From Bacteroidaceae bacterium (GTDB taxonomy: Bacteria; Bacteroidota; Bacteroidia; Bacteroidales; Bacteroidaceae): a stretch of 48,169 nucleotides of DNA. The stretch spans positions 1 through 48,169 of the forward strand of contig JAKSLM010000018.1 in NCBI GenBank assembly GCA_024401225.1, in the 5' to 3' direction. The translations under genes and the position numbers were made by a program. The notes below the pieces were generated by a model. The model ran no database searches. It saw only the letters and a list, made by a program, of their open reading frames with translations, and was not told where the DNA came from. This document shows, piece by piece, positions 31,620 to 41,375 of the stretch; the first letter of the stretch is position 1; every line of letters starts with the position of its first letter.

Positions 31620-33275
31620 ATGTATAAAGAAGGTAATCTCTACATAGCACATTGTGCAGAAGGCCCGATCAATCTGATCGGCAAGATGTGTAACAGACAC
31701 GGACTCATTGCCGGCGCTACAGGTACAGGTAAGACTGTAACTCTCCAGGTGATGGCTGAGACATTCTCACAGGCCGGAGTGCCATGTTTCATGGCCGACA
31801 TGAAGGGTGACCTCAGCGGTATAAGCCAAGTGGGCAAGACTTCGGGCTTCATTGAGAAGCGCTGCGTGGAGTTCGGTATAGAGAATCCTGACTATCAGGC
31901 TTGCCCAGTACGTTTCTTCGATGTGTTTGGCGAACAGGGATTCCCAATGCGTACCACAGTTTCGGCAATGGGACCTCAGCTTCTGGCTCGACTCATGGGA
32001 CTCAATGAGACTCAGGCGGGAGTGCTGAACATCGTGTTCCGCATTGCAGACGACGAGAAGCTGCTCCTCATCGACATGAAGGACCTTCGCCTGATGCTCG
32101 ACTTCGTAGGAAAGAACGCATCGCGATTCACAACCCAGTACGGCAACATATCTACAGCAAGTATCGGTGCTATCCAGCGCGCTTTGCTCCAGATCGAATC
32201 GGAAGGTGGCGATAAGTTCTTCGGCGAACCAGCATTCAACGTACAGGACCTCATGGCTCAGGAGGGAGGCAAGGGCGTGATGAACGTTCTCGCAGCCGAC
32301 AAACTGATGATGAATCCTAAGTTGTACAGCACCTTCCTCCTTTGGCTCATGACTGAGCTCTATGCTACATTGCCTGAGGTGGGAGACCTTGAGTTGCCAA
32401 AGCTCATCTTTTTCTTCGATGAGGCCCACATGCTCTTTGAGGGTACATCAGCAGCCTTGGTGGATAAGTTGGAACAAGTGATCCGTCTCATCCGCTCGAA
32501 GGGAGTGGGAATATACTTTATCACTCAATCGCCAACAGATATCCCAGAAAACATACTTGGTCAGCTTGGTAACCGTGTGCAGCACGCTCTTCGTGCTTAC
32601 ACACCTAAGGATCAGAAGGCTGTGCGTACAGCTGCTCAAACCTTCCGTGCCAATCCTGAATTCAGTACGGAGGAGGCTATCATGAACCTCGAGACGGGTG
32701 AGGCACTCGTGTCTGTGCTTGATGCCAAGGGCGCTCCAACCATCGTGCAGCGTGCCCGAATACTGTTTCCTTTGAGTCAGATCGGTGCAATCACACCAGG
32801 TCAGCGTCTCGACATCCAGAATGCCGCTCCAGCCAACATCAAGGCTTATAGCGAATTCTTCGACAGGGAGAGTGCTTACGAGGTGCTTACCGTACAGAAC
32901 GAAAAGGAAGCTGCCGATGCAGAGGCTGCTCAGGCTCAGAAGGAAGCAGAGAAGGCGGAGAAGCAGGCTGAGAAGGAACGTGCTGCAGCAGAAAAGGCGG
33001 AGGCTAAGGAAAAGAAAAAGAGCAGCGGCTGGACACGCACCATCTTTGGCACCTTGATTGGTGCTGTGGTGACAAGCGTGGCCCGCTCGGTCGGCACTCA
33101 GGTCGGTAAGAGCATTACTGGCAGCGGTAGCAAAAGTTCTTCATCATCGTCTTCATCTAAGTCTAAGACAAAGAAGTCGACCGGTGCCACCATCGTTGAA
33201 AGTGCTACTAAGACAGCAACTACTACTGCCGCACGCAAGGTTACGACCGAAATTCTGAAAGGCATCTTCAAGTGA
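31620..33275 (+). CDS. HerA-like ATPase (DUF853 family)
   Basis: A 551-residue P-loop ATPase of the HerA/FtsK-like class. Walker A is GATGTGKT (32-39), Walker B is LIFFFDEAHML (about 266-276), and ITQSPTDIPENILGQLGNR is the sensor-type region. The C-terminus has an Ala/Glu/Lys coiled coil (about 435-465), a short hydrophobic GTLIGAVVTSVARSVGTQVG segment and a Ser/Lys-rich low-complexity tail. DUF853 members are widespread and poorly characterised; DNA translocation or a role in protein complexes has been suggested by fold only. It follows dsbD by 10 bp and precedes the desulfidase-like gene by 39 bp. Confidence 0.88.
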   Translation: MYKEGNLYIAHCAEGPINLIGKMCNRHGLIAGATGTGKTVTLQVMAETFSQAGVPCFMADMKGDLSGISQVGKTSGFIEKRCVEFGIENPDYQACPVRFFDVFGEQGFPMRTTVSAMGPQLLARLMGLNETQAGVLNIVFRIADDEKLLLIDMKDLRLMLDFVGKNASRFTTQYGNISTASIGAIQRALLQIESEGGDKFFGEPAFNVQDLMAQEGGKGVMNVLAADKLMMNPKLYSTFLLWLMTELYATLPEVGDLELPKLIFFFDEAHMLFEGTSAALVDKLEQVIRLIRSKGVGIYFITQSPTDIPENILGQLGNRVQHALRAYTPKDQKAVRTAAQTFRANPEFSTEEAIMNLETGEALVSVLDAKGAPTIVQRARILFPLSQIGAITPGQRLDIQNAAPANIKAYSEFFDRESAYEVLTVQNEKEAADAEAAQAQKEAEKAEKQAEKERAAAEKAEAKEKKKSSGWTRTIFGTLIGAVVTSVARSVGTQVGKSITGSGSKSSSSSSSSKSKTKKSTGATIVESATKTATTTAARKVTTEILKGIFK

Positions 33276-33314
33276 TTCCTGTGTGGCACATCCAAAGCAT
33301 AATAACAAAAAAAA

Positions 33315-34595
33315 ATGGATAAAGAAATACGTGAACGCATCATAGCGCTGGTAAAGAGTGAGGTTGTCCCTGCGGTGGGATGTACCGAGCCGATAGCCGT
33401 GGCTCTCTGTGTGGCAAAGGCTAAGGAAACGCTTGGCTGTCTGCCAGAGAAGATAACTGCCTATCTCAGCGCCAACATACTCAAGAATGCCATGGGAGTG
33501 GGCATACCGGGTACAGGTATGATCGGATTGCCTATCGCCATAGCCCTTGGAGCATCGGTGGGTAAAAGCGAATACGAGCTGGAGGTGCTGAAGGATGTTA
33601 CTCCCGAGGCGGTCGAGGCTGGCAAGCATTATATTTCGGAGAAGCGAATAAGCGTGCAGCTGAAGGCTGATGCTCCAAGCAAACTATACATAGAGATAGT
33701 CGTTGAGGCTGAAGGTCATAAGGCTGTGGCTGTCATCAACGGAGGTCATAAAGACTTCGTGAAGGTGCAGAAGGACGATGAGATCCTCTTCGAACGTGCG
33801 GCTTCAACTACTAATGAAGCTGATGCTGATGATGATTGGCTCACTCTTGAAAAGGTGTATGAGTTTGCCACCACAGCTCCTCTGTCGGAGATTGACTTCA
33901 TCAATCAGGCACGCGAACTCAACGAGAAAGCTGCGGCAGAGTCGCTGCTTGGCAACTATGGACATTCGCTTGGTAAGGCACTTTCGCGTCCTTTGGGACG
34001 AGGCATAATGGGCGATACCATCTTCTCGCATATCCTCAGTTCAACAGCTTGCGCATGTGATGCCAGAATGGCTGGTGCCATGATTCCTGTCATGAGCAAT
34101 TCCGGAAGCGGAAACCAGGGCATCTGCGCCACATTGCCAGTAGTGAAGTTTGCGGAGGAGAATCACAACACGGAGGAAGAACTCACACGAGCTCTGATGC
34201 TGTCGCATCTGACGGCAATCTACGTGAAGCAAAGTCTCGGAAAGCTTAGTGCTCTGTGTGGATGCGTTGTTGCATCAACAGGTAGTAGTTGCGGCATCAC
34301 TTACCTTATGGGAGGAACGTACGAGCAGACGACGTATGCTGTCAAGAATATGATTGCCAACCTTACTGGTATGATTTGCGATGGTGCAAAGCCTTCGTGT
34401 GCTCTCAAGTTGGCATCGGGCGTGAGCACGGCTGTACTTAGTGCCATGCTTGCCATCCAGGGCGAGTGTGTCACTTCGGTGGAAGGCATCATTGATGACA
34501 GCGTAGACAAGTCGATCCACAACCTTACAAAGATAGGTAAGGATGCGATGGATGAGACCGACCGCTGTGTGCTCGATATCATGACAAGCAAATAG
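33315..34595 (+). CDS. cyuA: L-cysteine desulfidase / serine dehydratase-alpha-like protein
   Basis: A 426-residue enzyme of the UPF0597/CyuA family, which degrades L-cysteine to pyruvate, ammonia and sulfide using a [4Fe-4S] cluster. Key motifs are VGCTEP (C23) near the N-terminus, SNSGSGNQG in the middle and LGKLSALCGCVVASTGSSCG towards the end, whose cysteines are the likely other cluster ligands. Related proteins act on serine, so the substrate is likely but not certain to be cysteine. It is the last gene of the dsbD run; thiol chemistry is a common theme with DsbD, although a functional link is not shown. Confidence 0.83.
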   Translation: MDKEIRERIIALVKSEVVPAVGCTEPIAVALCVAKAKETLGCLPEKITAYLSANILKNAMGVGIPGTGMIGLPIAIALGASVGKSEYELEVLKDVTPEAVEAGKHYISEKRISVQLKADAPSKLYIEIVVEAEGHKAVAVINGGHKDFVKVQKDDEILFERAASTTNEADADDDWLTLEKVYEFATTAPLSEIDFINQARELNEKAAAESLLGNYGHSLGKALSRPLGRGIMGDTIFSHILSSTACACDARMAGAMIPVMSNSGSGNQGICATLPVVKFAEENHNTEEELTRALMLSHLTAIYVKQSLGKLSALCGCVVASTGSSCGITYLMGGTYEQTTYAVKNMIANLTGMICDGAKPSCALKLASGVSTAVLSAMLAIQGECVTSVEGIIDDSVDKSIHNLTKIGKDAMDETDRCVLDIMTSK

Positions 34596-34770
34596 GATGG
34601 TTTGTGACAATGTGTCGCTTTCGTGTCAGTCATACTTGTTGTGGCATCATTATTGTAGAGAAGGATTGATGTGAATGCGAAATGTTGCTTACCAACATTA
34701 TGGTTGATGGCATGTATATCATTCAAGTGACAAACAAACTAAAAAAAATAACTAAACTAAATTCCTATTT

Positions 34771-35097
34771 ATGGCAAACGAAAATGAAAAGCAGCTCCAG
34801 ATCGAGCTCAAGCCAGAGGTTGCAGGCGGTACTTACTCTAACCTCGCTATCCTCACTCACTCTAACAATGAATTTGTAATGGACTTCGTACAGATGCTTC
34901 CAGGCATGCCTAAGGCACAGGTTGCAAGCCGTATCATCATGGCTCCAGAACATGCAAAGCGTCTTCTCTTTGCTCTTCAGGACAACGTGCAGAAGTTTGA
35001 ACAGCAGTTTGGCGAGATCCGTCTGCCTCAGGCTCCACAGCAGCCACGCGAGGGCAGCACTATCGCTCCTTTCAACATCAAGAAGGGTGAGGCTTAA
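34771..35097 (+). CDS. DUF3467 family protein
   Basis: A 108-residue soluble protein. The DUF3467 pattern is clear: LQIELKPEVAGGTYSNLAILTHSNNEFVMDFVQMLPG, then AQVASRIIMAPEHAKRLLFALQDNVQKFE, with a Pro/Gln-rich C-terminal tail. In Bacteroides genomes, as I recall, this gene sits between rpoC and rpsL. Here rpsL is 2.7 kb away, with a TonB receptor between, and rpoC is not next to it. Its function is unknown, but codon use is strongly biased, like the ribosomal genes, suggesting high expression. Confidence 0.85.
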   Translation: MANENEKQLQIELKPEVAGGTYSNLAILTHSNNEFVMDFVQMLPGMPKAQVASRIIMAPEHAKRLLFALQDNVQKFEQQFGEIRLPQAPQQPREGSTIAPFNIKKGEA

Positions 35098-35123
35098 TAA
35101 TAAATAAGGTATAAAAGTATATG

Positions 35124-35152
35124 GAGGCAGGTTCCTGTTTGGAATGTGCCTC
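35124..35152 (+). terminator. Terminator after DUF3467 gene
   Basis: GAGGCA (35124-35129) pairs with TGCCTC (35147-35152); an inner TTCC/GGAA stem lies around a TGTTT loop with a 2x2 internal loop. A short T-rich run follows. It separates the DUF3467 gene from the TonB receptor. Confidence 0.6.
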
Positions 35153-35194
35153 TATTTATTAATAAGGTAACGAAGGGTTACCGCATCTCTGCCA

Positions 35195-37222
35195 ATGAAA
35201 CGAATACTCCAATCAGTACTGCTCTCCTTTGCACCTCTTGCTATCGCAGCCCAGACTCCGACTGACACCACGGCTACCGAGTTGGACGATGTTACGGTTC
35301 ATGCTGCGCGTATGCTCAACATGAAGTCGATGGGTGTGGAGAACAAAGAGATAATAGGAAAGACGGAACTGTTCCGCGCCGCATGCTGCAATTTGGGAGA
35401 GTCGTTCACTACCAATCCTTCGGTCGATGTGAACTACTCGGATGCAGCCACGGGTGCAAAGCAGATCAAGCTGCTTGGACTGTCGGGCACTTATGTGCAG
35501 ATGATGACAGAGAACATACCAAACTTCCGTGGTGCGGCAGGGCCTTTTGCTTTGGGCTATGTGCCTGGTACATGGATGCAGAGCATTCAGGTGAGTAAGG
35601 GGGCGAGTAGCGTGAAGAATGGGTATGAGAGTATCACGGGACAGATCAATATCGAGTACGTGAAGCCGCAGCTTACGGATCACCTTAGCGTCAATATGTA
35701 TGCAAATAGCAAGGCTAAGTTGGAGGCTAATGCTGATGCTTCAATACATTTGAACGATAAGTGGAGCATGGGTTTGCTTCTGCACTACGAGGATCAGTAT
35801 GCCAATCATGATGAGAACAAGGATGGCTTTCAAGACCTTCCTCGGGTACGCCAATATCATGGCATGTGGCGATGGGGCTATTTTTCCGATTCGTTTATCT
35901 CACAGTTTGGCGTCAATGGACTGAAGGAATATCGTAAGAGTGGGCAGATGGATATGGATCATTCTGCTTTGCATAGTCCTTATAAGATAAATATAGAAAC
36001 TGATCGTTACGAAGCCTTTGCCAAGAATGCTTTTGTGCTCGACCGTGAGCATAACACCAACATCGCTCTCATCCTTTCAGGAAACATACATAAGGCTGAT
36101 GCCGCGTATGGCAACAAACTATACAACTTGAATCAGAGGAATCTGTATGCAAGCCTGATATTTGAAAACGATTTCTCTGATATGCATAAGCTGTCTGCTG
36201 GTCTTTCGTTCAATCGCGACAGCTATGATGACTGTTTCAACTATTCTGGTTCTTCCTACGGACTTGGTTCTCCGCTGTTATCGGATCCACTGAAGGGCGA
36301 GTCAGTAACCGGTGCTTATGCGCAATACACATTTCTTCTTGACGAGACTCTTACCGTGATGGCAGGTTTGCGTGGTGATGTCTCAAGTGAGTACGGAGGT
36401 TTTGTGACTCCGAGAGCACATGTGAAGTATAAGCCATGCGACTGGTTTTCTCTGCGTGCCTCTGCAGGTAAGGGTTACCGCAGCGTGCATGTGATGCCTG
36501 AGAATCACTTCTTGCTTGCATCGAGCCGACAAATGGACATTGCTCCCGATCTCAAACAGGAAGATGCTTTGAATTGCGGAGCAAGTGCAGCGTTCGACAT
36601 TCCTATTGCAGGCAAGCGCCTCAAGTTGAATGCAGAGTACTATTATACCGACTTTAATAATCAGGTTGTGGTGGATATGGATAGCAACCCGCATGCTGTG
36701 TCGTTCTATAATCTGGAGGGCAAGTCGTACAGTCACGTGCTTCAGGTTGATGCTACCTATCCGCTGTTCGAGGGTTTCAGCATGACTGCCGCTTATCGTT
36801 GGATGGATGCTAAGACCACGTATGGTGGGGTTCTGATGGAACGTCCGCTTACAAGCCGATACAAGGGGCTTGTGTCAGCAAATTATGAGACGCCACTTGG
36901 GTTCTGGAAGTTTGATGTGACGCTTCAGATCAATGGTGGAGGACGAATGCCGACTCCGTATCTGGATGGTGCAGGAAGCGGAGCCACATCTTGGGATGCT
37001 CGCTATAAGGCGTTTCCGCAGCTTCAAGCACAGGTTACACGTGAGTTCCGTTACTTTTCGGTGTATCTAGGCGGAGAGAACCTCACCGGATTCAAACAGA
37101 AAATGCCAATCATCGAAGCATCGAATCCTTGGGGGTACAACTTTGATGCGACTATGGTGTGGGGACCGGTTCATGGTCCAATGGTCTATGCTGGTTTCCG
37201 ATTCAATATCGAAAAATACTAG
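35195..37222 (+). CDS. TonB-dependent outer-membrane receptor
   Basis: A 675-residue receptor with signal peptide about 1-18 (AIAAQ). A short LDDVTVHAAR TonB-box-like stretch (about 29-38) precedes a plug domain (about 55-155) with IKLLGLSGTYVQMMTENIPNFRGAAG and SIQVSKGASSVKNGYESITGQINIEY. The barrel covers the remainder and ends in YAGFRFNIEKY, with the usual aromatic C-terminus. No SusD gene is adjacent. The plug is of a type I associate with small receptors for metals or metal chelates, but the ligand is not defined. It interrupts the DUF3467-rpsL neighbourhood and ends in a hairpin terminator. Confidence 0.85.
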   Translation: MKRILQSVLLSFAPLAIAAQTPTDTTATELDDVTVHAARMLNMKSMGVENKEIIGKTELFRAACCNLGESFTTNPSVDVNYSDAATGAKQIKLLGLSGTYVQMMTENIPNFRGAAGPFALGYVPGTWMQSIQVSKGASSVKNGYESITGQINIEYVKPQLTDHLSVNMYANSKAKLEANADASIHLNDKWSMGLLLHYEDQYANHDENKDGFQDLPRVRQYHGMWRWGYFSDSFISQFGVNGLKEYRKSGQMDMDHSALHSPYKINIETDRYEAFAKNAFVLDREHNTNIALILSGNIHKADAAYGNKLYNLNQRNLYASLIFENDFSDMHKLSAGLSFNRDSYDDCFNYSGSSYGLGSPLLSDPLKGESVTGAYAQYTFLLDETLTVMAGLRGDVSSEYGGFVTPRAHVKYKPCDWFSLRASAGKGYRSVHVMPENHFLLASSRQMDIAPDLKQEDALNCGASAAFDIPIAGKRLKLNAEYYYTDFNNQVVVDMDSNPHAVSFYNLEGKSYSHVLQVDATYPLFEGFSMTAAYRWMDAKTTYGGVLMERPLTSRYKGLVSANYETPLGFWKFDVTLQINGGGRMPTPYLDGAGSGATSWDARYKAFPQLQAQVTREFRYFSVYLGGENLTGFKQKMPIIEASNPWGYNFDATMVWGPVHGPMVYAGFRFNIEKY

Positions 37223-37240
37223 TAGTGGACACATCATGAT

Positions 37241-37323
37241 GTCCTTACAAGGAAATCGAAAAGTCCTTGCAAGGAAAACGAAAAGTCCTTGCAATATGTT
37301 GATGAATATATTGCAAGGACTTT
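37241..37323 (+). terminator. 22-bp repeats ending in a terminator hairpin
   Basis: GTCCTT(A/G)CAAGGAAA-type units begin at 37241, 37263 and 37285, each 22 bp. Part of the last copy (37282-37297) pairs exactly over 16 bp with 37308-37323 around a 10-nt loop. It lies 18 bp after the TonB receptor stop, so it can serve as its terminator. The unit itself contains the palindrome TCCTTGCAAGGA. Confidence 0.65.
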
Positions 37324-37515
37324 CTCGTTTGAGTGCAATAAGAAGAGCCGATGGCTGCATTATGACGACTAATTGTGTATAAAAACCGGCTTTGACTGCT
37401 TGAAAAACGCAATCAAAACGTTAATTAAAATTAAAATATGAGTATTTTAGGGCAAAAACGGACTTCTGCCGAAAAATAATTACCCATAAATATATGTTAT
37501 TTAGCAGAAAAGTCG

Positions 37516-37523
37516 TACCTTTG
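37516..37523 (+). promoter_or_regulatory. -7 element, rpsL operon
   Basis: TACCTTTG matches TAnnTTTG. It is 253 bp upstream of the rpsL ATG. The -33 region is not obvious. Confidence 0.5.
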
Positions 37524-37776
37524 CACCGCTTTTTGGAGTAGTGCGCGCCCGAATGGGTGCACAAGTCACTCTGTGCGAGGCTGGATTTGAGGGCAATGGA
37601 TGCCGAAAATAATCCCTAAGTCCAAAGCAGATGATAAGACTTATATTGCACGAAGACAGCGAGAGCTCACCACAAAAGTAAATACACCTTATATATTATA
37701 TAGGAGTATGGTGGGCGCTCGGAATTGAATGGTAAATAAAAAATAAAAATATAATAATAATAAAAAACAAAACAAA
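37524..37776 (+). promoter_or_regulatory. Long structured leader of rpsL
   Basis: GTGC-GC-GCCC-GAAT-GGGT-GCAC (37541-37562) forms a hairpin with a 2-nt bulge. GGCA-ATGGA-TGCC (37592-37604) forms a second small stem. GCGCCC (37545-37550) could alternatively pair with GGGCGC (37713-37718), about 160 nt downstream. Mutually exclusive pairings and the length suggest a regulatory leader, perhaps for autogenous control by a ribosomal protein. Confidence 0.45.
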
Positions 37777-38160
37777 ATGCCTACTATTCAGCAATTAGTT
37801 AGAAAAGGCCGTAAGGTATTGGTAGACAAGAGTAAGTCTCCAGCTTTGGATTCTTGCCCACAGCGCCGTGGCGTTTGTGTACGTGTCTACACTACAACAC
37901 CTAAGAAGCCTAATTCAGCGATGCGTAAGGTCGCTCGTGTTCGTCTCACAAACAAGAAGGAAGTTAACTCTTACATCCCAGGAGAGGGCCACAATCTTCA
38001 GGAACACTCAATCGTTCTCGTACGTGGTGGTCGTGTAAAGGACCTCCCAGGTGTACGTTACCACATCATCCGCGGTGCTCTTGATACTGCAGGTGTAGCA
38101 AGCCGCACACAGCGTCGTTCTAAGTACGGTGCTAAGCGTCCAAAAGCTGCTAAGAAGTAA
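37777..38160 (+). CDS. rpsL: 30S ribosomal protein S12
   Basis: A 127-residue decoding-centre protein, normal length. [12 protein letters not shown] carries the two lysines (K43, K44) whose substitution gives streptomycin resistance elsewhere; both are wild-type here. [10 protein letters not shown] is the second conserved loop. First gene of the str group after a long leader; rpsG follows after 153 bp. Confidence 0.98.
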   Translation: MPTIQQLVRKGRKVLVDKSKSPALDSCPQRRGVCVRVYTTTPKKPNSAMRKVARVRLTNKKEVNSYIPGEGHNLQEHSIVLVRGGRVKDLPGVRYHIIRGALDTAGVASRTQRRSKYGAKRPKAAKK

Positions 38161-38313
38161 TTCAAATTTGTGAAGAAAGAACATTTAAGTTTCTAAAATT
38201 AAAAAGATTTGATTTGTTGGACAGCAAAGACGGTTGAGTAAATGCTCATGCGCGAGCGTTGAAGAAACAAGATGCAATGCAGCCTCAAGTCAACAAAAAA
38301 TCAAAACGAAAAA

Positions 38314-38790
38314 ATGAGAAAAGCAAAACCAAAGAAGCGTGTGATCCTTCCAGATCCAGTTTACGGCGATGTTAAGGTTACTAAGTTCGTTAATAACCTC
38401 ATGTATGATGGAAAGAAGAGTGTTGCATACACTATCTTCTACACAGCTCTCAAGAATGTTGAGAACAAGATGAAGAACGAGGAGAAGTCTCCACTCGAAA
38501 TCTGGAAGAAGGCTCTCGAGAACGTTACTCCACAGGTTGAGGTTAAGTCTCGCCGTATCGGTGGTGCTACATTCCAGGTACCAACAGAGATTCGTCCAGA
38601 CCGTAAGGAAGCAATCTCAATGAAGAATATGATTTCTTTCGCTCGCAAGCGCAGCGGTAAGAGCATGGCTGATAAGCTTTGTTCTGAGATCATGGATGCT
38701 TTCAATGAGCAGGGTGGCGCATTCAAGCGTAAGGAAGATATGCACCGTATGGCTGAAGCTAACCGTGCATTCGCACACTTCCGCTTCTAA
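38314..38790 (+). CDS. rpsG: 30S ribosomal protein S7
   Basis: A 158-residue primary 16S rRNA-binding protein of the small-subunit head. [19 protein letters not shown] is the family N-terminus, so the start is the ATG at 38314; the open frame extends 14 codons upstream without family sequence. The 153-bp gap to rpsL is unusually long for this operon. fusA follows after 40 bp. Confidence 0.97.
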   Translation: MRKAKPKKRVILPDPVYGDVKVTKFVNNLMYDGKKSVAYTIFYTALKNVENKMKNEEKSPLEIWKKALENVTPQVEVKSRRIGGATFQVPTEIRPDRKEAISMKNMISFARKRSGKSMADKLCSEIMDAFNEQGGAFKRKEDMHRMAEANRAFAHFRF

Positions 38791-38830
38791 TCAACATTAT
38801 TCATAAATTAGAAATAACTAAAAATAAGAT

Positions 38831-40948
38831 ATGGCAAAGCAGGATTTGCATTTGACCCGTAACTTCGGTATCATGGCTCATATCGATGCTGGTAAGACTA
38901 CCACATCAGAGCGTATCCTCTTCTACACTGGTAAGACTCACAAGATTGGTGAGGTTCACGACGGTGGTGCAACAATGGACTGGATGGCTCAGGAGCAGGA
39001 GCGTGGTATCACTATTACTTCAGCAGCTACTACAGCTTACTGGAACTACAATGGCAACAAGTATAAGTTCAACTTGATCGATACTCCGGGACACGTTGAC
39101 TTCACAGCTGAGGTTGAGCGTTCACTCCGTGTACTCGATGGTGCAGTTGCAACATATTGTGCAGTAGGTGGTGTAGAGCCACAGTCTGAGACTGTATGGC
39201 GCCAGGCTGATAAGTACAACGTACCACGTATGGGTTACGTTAACAAGATGGACCGTTCAGGTGCTGACTTCTTCGAGGTAGTTCGCCAGATGAAGGAAGT
39301 TCTCGGTGCTAACCCAGTACCAGTTGTTATCCCAATCGGTGCAGAGGAAAACTTCAAGGGTATCGTTGACCTCATCGAGATGAAGGGTATTGTTTGGCAT
39401 GATGAGACTCAGGGTGCTGAATTCGACATCATCGATATTCCAGAAAACCTCCAGGCTGAGGCTGAGGAGTGGCGTAACAACATGCTCGAGTCAGTAGCAG
39501 AGTTTGATGACGCTCTTATGGAGAAGTTCTTCGATGATCCTTCTACTATTACTAAGGAGGAGATCATCTCTGCAATCCGCAAGGCAACTTGTTCACTTGC
39601 TTGTACTCCAATGCTCTGTGGTTCTTCATTCAAGAACAAGGGTGTACAGACTCTTCTCGACTATATCTGCGCATTCCTTCCATCTCCACTCGATACAGAG
39701 GCTGTAGTTGGTACAAATCCTGATACTAAGGAAGAGGATACTCGTAAGCCATCTGAGGATGAGAAGACTTCTGCTCTCGCATTCAAGATTGCTACAGACC
39801 CATATGTAGGCCGTCTCACATTCATCCGTGTTTACTCAGGTAAGATTGAGGCTGGTTCTTATACATACAACACTCGTTCAGGCAAGAAGGAGCGTGTATC
39901 ACGTCTCTTCCAGATGCACTCTAACCACCAGAACCCAGTTGAGGTAATCGGTGCAGGTGATATCGGTGCTGTTGTAGGTCTTAAGGATATCCACACTGGT
40001 GATACTCTTTGTGATGAGGACGCTCCAATCATCCTCGAGTCAATGGAGTTCCCAGATCCAGTTATCGGTATCGCAGTTGAGCCAAAGACTCAGAAGGACC
40101 TTGATAAGCTTTCTATCGGTCTTCAGAAGCTCGCTGAGGAGGACCCAACATTCACAGTTAAGACTGATGAGCAGTCAGGTCAGACAGTTATCTCTGGTAT
40201 GGGTGAGCTTCACCTCGATATCATCATCGACCGTCTTAAGCGTGAGTTCAAGGTTGAGTGTAACCAGGGTAAGCCACAGGTTAACTACAAGGAGGCAATC
40301 ACTAAGACTGTTAACCTCCGTGAGGTTTACAAGAAGCAGTCGGGTGGTCGTGGTAAGTTCGCTGATATCATCGTTAACGTAGGTCCTGTAGATGACGACT
40401 TCGAGGGCACAGGTCTTCAGTTCGTTGACGAGGTTAAGGGTGGTAACGTTCCTAAGGAATTCATCCCATCAGTTCAGAAGGGCTTCGCTGAGGCAATGAA
40501 GAACGGTGTGCTCGGTGGCTTCCCAATGGATAGCCTCAAGGTTACTCTCGTTGATGGTAGCTTCCACCCAGTTGACTCTGACCAGTTGTCATTCGAAATC
40601 GCAGCTCGTCAGGCTTACAAGAACGCTTGCTCACAGGCTAAGCCAGTTCTCATGGAGCCTATCATGAAGCTCGAGGTTACAACTCCAGAAGAGAACATGG
40701 GTGATGTAATCGGTGACCTTAACAAGCGTCGTGGACAGGTTGAGGGTATGGATACTACTCGTTCAGGTGCACGCCTCGTAAAGGCTATGGTTCCACTGGG
40801 TGAGATGTTCGGTTACGTTACAGCTCTCCGTACTATCACTTCTGGTCGTGCAACTTCATCAATGACTTACGATCATCACGCACCAGTATCAAGCTCTATC
40901 GCTAAGGAAGTACTCGCTGAGTGCAACGGCCGCGTAGACCTTGTATAA
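38831..40948 (+). CDS. fusA: Elongation factor G
   Basis: GTPase that drives ribosomal translocation, 705 residues. G1 is [10 protein letters not shown] (about 16-25), G3 is DTPGHVDF and G4 is NKMD; domains II-V follow with the usual motifs ([28 protein letters not shown]). Strong codon bias indicates very high expression. In E. coli tufA follows fusA; here the next gene is rpsJ, the common Bacteroidetes order. Confidence 0.98.
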   Translation: MAKQDLHLTRNFGIMAHIDAGKTTTSERILFYTGKTHKIGEVHDGGATMDWMAQEQERGITITSAATTAYWNYNGNKYKFNLIDTPGHVDFTAEVERSLRVLDGAVATYCAVGGVEPQSETVWRQADKYNVPRMGYVNKMDRSGADFFEVVRQMKEVLGANPVPVVIPIGAEENFKGIVDLIEMKGIVWHDETQGAEFDIIDIPENLQAEAEEWRNNMLESVAEFDDALMEKFFDDPSTITKEEIISAIRKATCSLACTPMLCGSSFKNKGVQTLLDYICAFLPSPLDTEAVVGTNPDTKEEDTRKPSEDEKTSALAFKIATDPYVGRLTFIRVYSGKIEAGSYTYNTRSGKKERVSRLFQMHSNHQNPVEVIGAGDIGAVVGLKDIHTGDTLCDEDAPIILESMEFPDPVIGIAVEPKTQKDLDKLSIGLQKLAEEDPTFTVKTDEQSGQTVISGMGELHLDIIIDRLKREFKVECNQGKPQVNYKEAITKTVNLREVYKKQSGGRGKFADIIVNVGPVDDDFEGTGLQFVDEVKGGNVPKEFIPSVQKGFAEAMKNGVLGGFPMDSLKVTLVDGSFHPVDSDQLSFEIAARQAYKNACSQAKPVLMEPIMKLEVTTPEENMGDVIGDLNKRRGQVEGMDTTRSGARLVKAMVPLGEMFGYVTALRTITSGRATSSMTYDHHAPVSSSIAKEVLAECNGRVDLV

Positions 40949-40960
40949 ATAAGATAATCA

Positions 40961-41012
40961 GATTTAGAGGTTCCTCGTCAAGCAAACGACTCTTTGACGA
41001 TACCTCTAAATC
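40961..41012 (+). promoter_or_regulatory. Two-stem hairpin between fusA and rpsJ
   Basis: GATTTAGAGGT (40961-40971) pairs perfectly with ACCTCTAAATC (41002-41012), and inside it CGTCAA (40976-40981) pairs with TTGACG (40994-40999). No T-run follows, so it is less like a terminator than an RNA-processing, attenuation or regulatory element at the str/S10 junction. The rpsJ ATG is 29 nt downstream. Confidence 0.6.
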
Positions 41013-41041
41013 ATTAACAATAAAATAACAATAAAACAATT

Positions 41042-41347
41042 ATGAGTCAGAAAATTCGTATTAAGCTGAAATCTTACGATCACAACCTCGTAGACAAGTC
41101 TGCAGAGAAGATCGTTAAGACTGTAAAGGCTACTGACGCTGTAGTAAGCGGACCTATTCCACTTCCAACTCACAAGCGCATCTTTACAGTAAACCGTTCT
41201 ACTTTCGTAAACAAGAAGTCACGTGAGCAGTTTGAGCTCAACACTTACAAGCGTCTTATCGACATCTACAGCTCTACAGCTAAGACTGTTGACGCTCTTA
41301 TGAAGCTCGAACTCCCATCAGGTGTTGAAGTTGAGATTAAGGTCTAA
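41042..41347 (+). CDS. rpsJ: 30S ribosomal protein S10
   Basis: 101 residues. [10 protein letters not shown] at the N-terminus and [29 protein letters not shown] in the centre are diagnostic. It belongs to the small-subunit head and, in other bacteria, also to NusB-dependent antitermination complexes. It opens the S10 cluster and is preceded by a two-stem hairpin. Confidence 0.98.
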   Translation: MSQKIRIKLKSYDHNLVDKSAEKIVKTVKATDAVVSGPIPLPTHKRIFTVNRSTFVNKKSREQFELNTYKRLIDIYSSTAKTVDALMKLELPSGVEVEIKV

Positions 41348-41375
41348 TATTGAGAATTATTAAATTATTAAAGAA

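Larger units (their letters stand above)
37223..37776. other. 554-bp region upstream of rpsL
   Basis: Contains a 22-bp repeat set with a terminator-like hairpin (37241-37323), a neutral AT-rich part (37380-37510), then the rpsL -7 element (37516-37523) and a roughly 250-nt leader (37524-37776) with GC-rich hairpins. No open frame appears real. Confidence 0.65.

Noticed and set aside
38272-38313. Upstream start for rpsG
   Set aside because: The 14 extra codons have no counterpart in S7; MRKAKPKKR is the family N-terminus.
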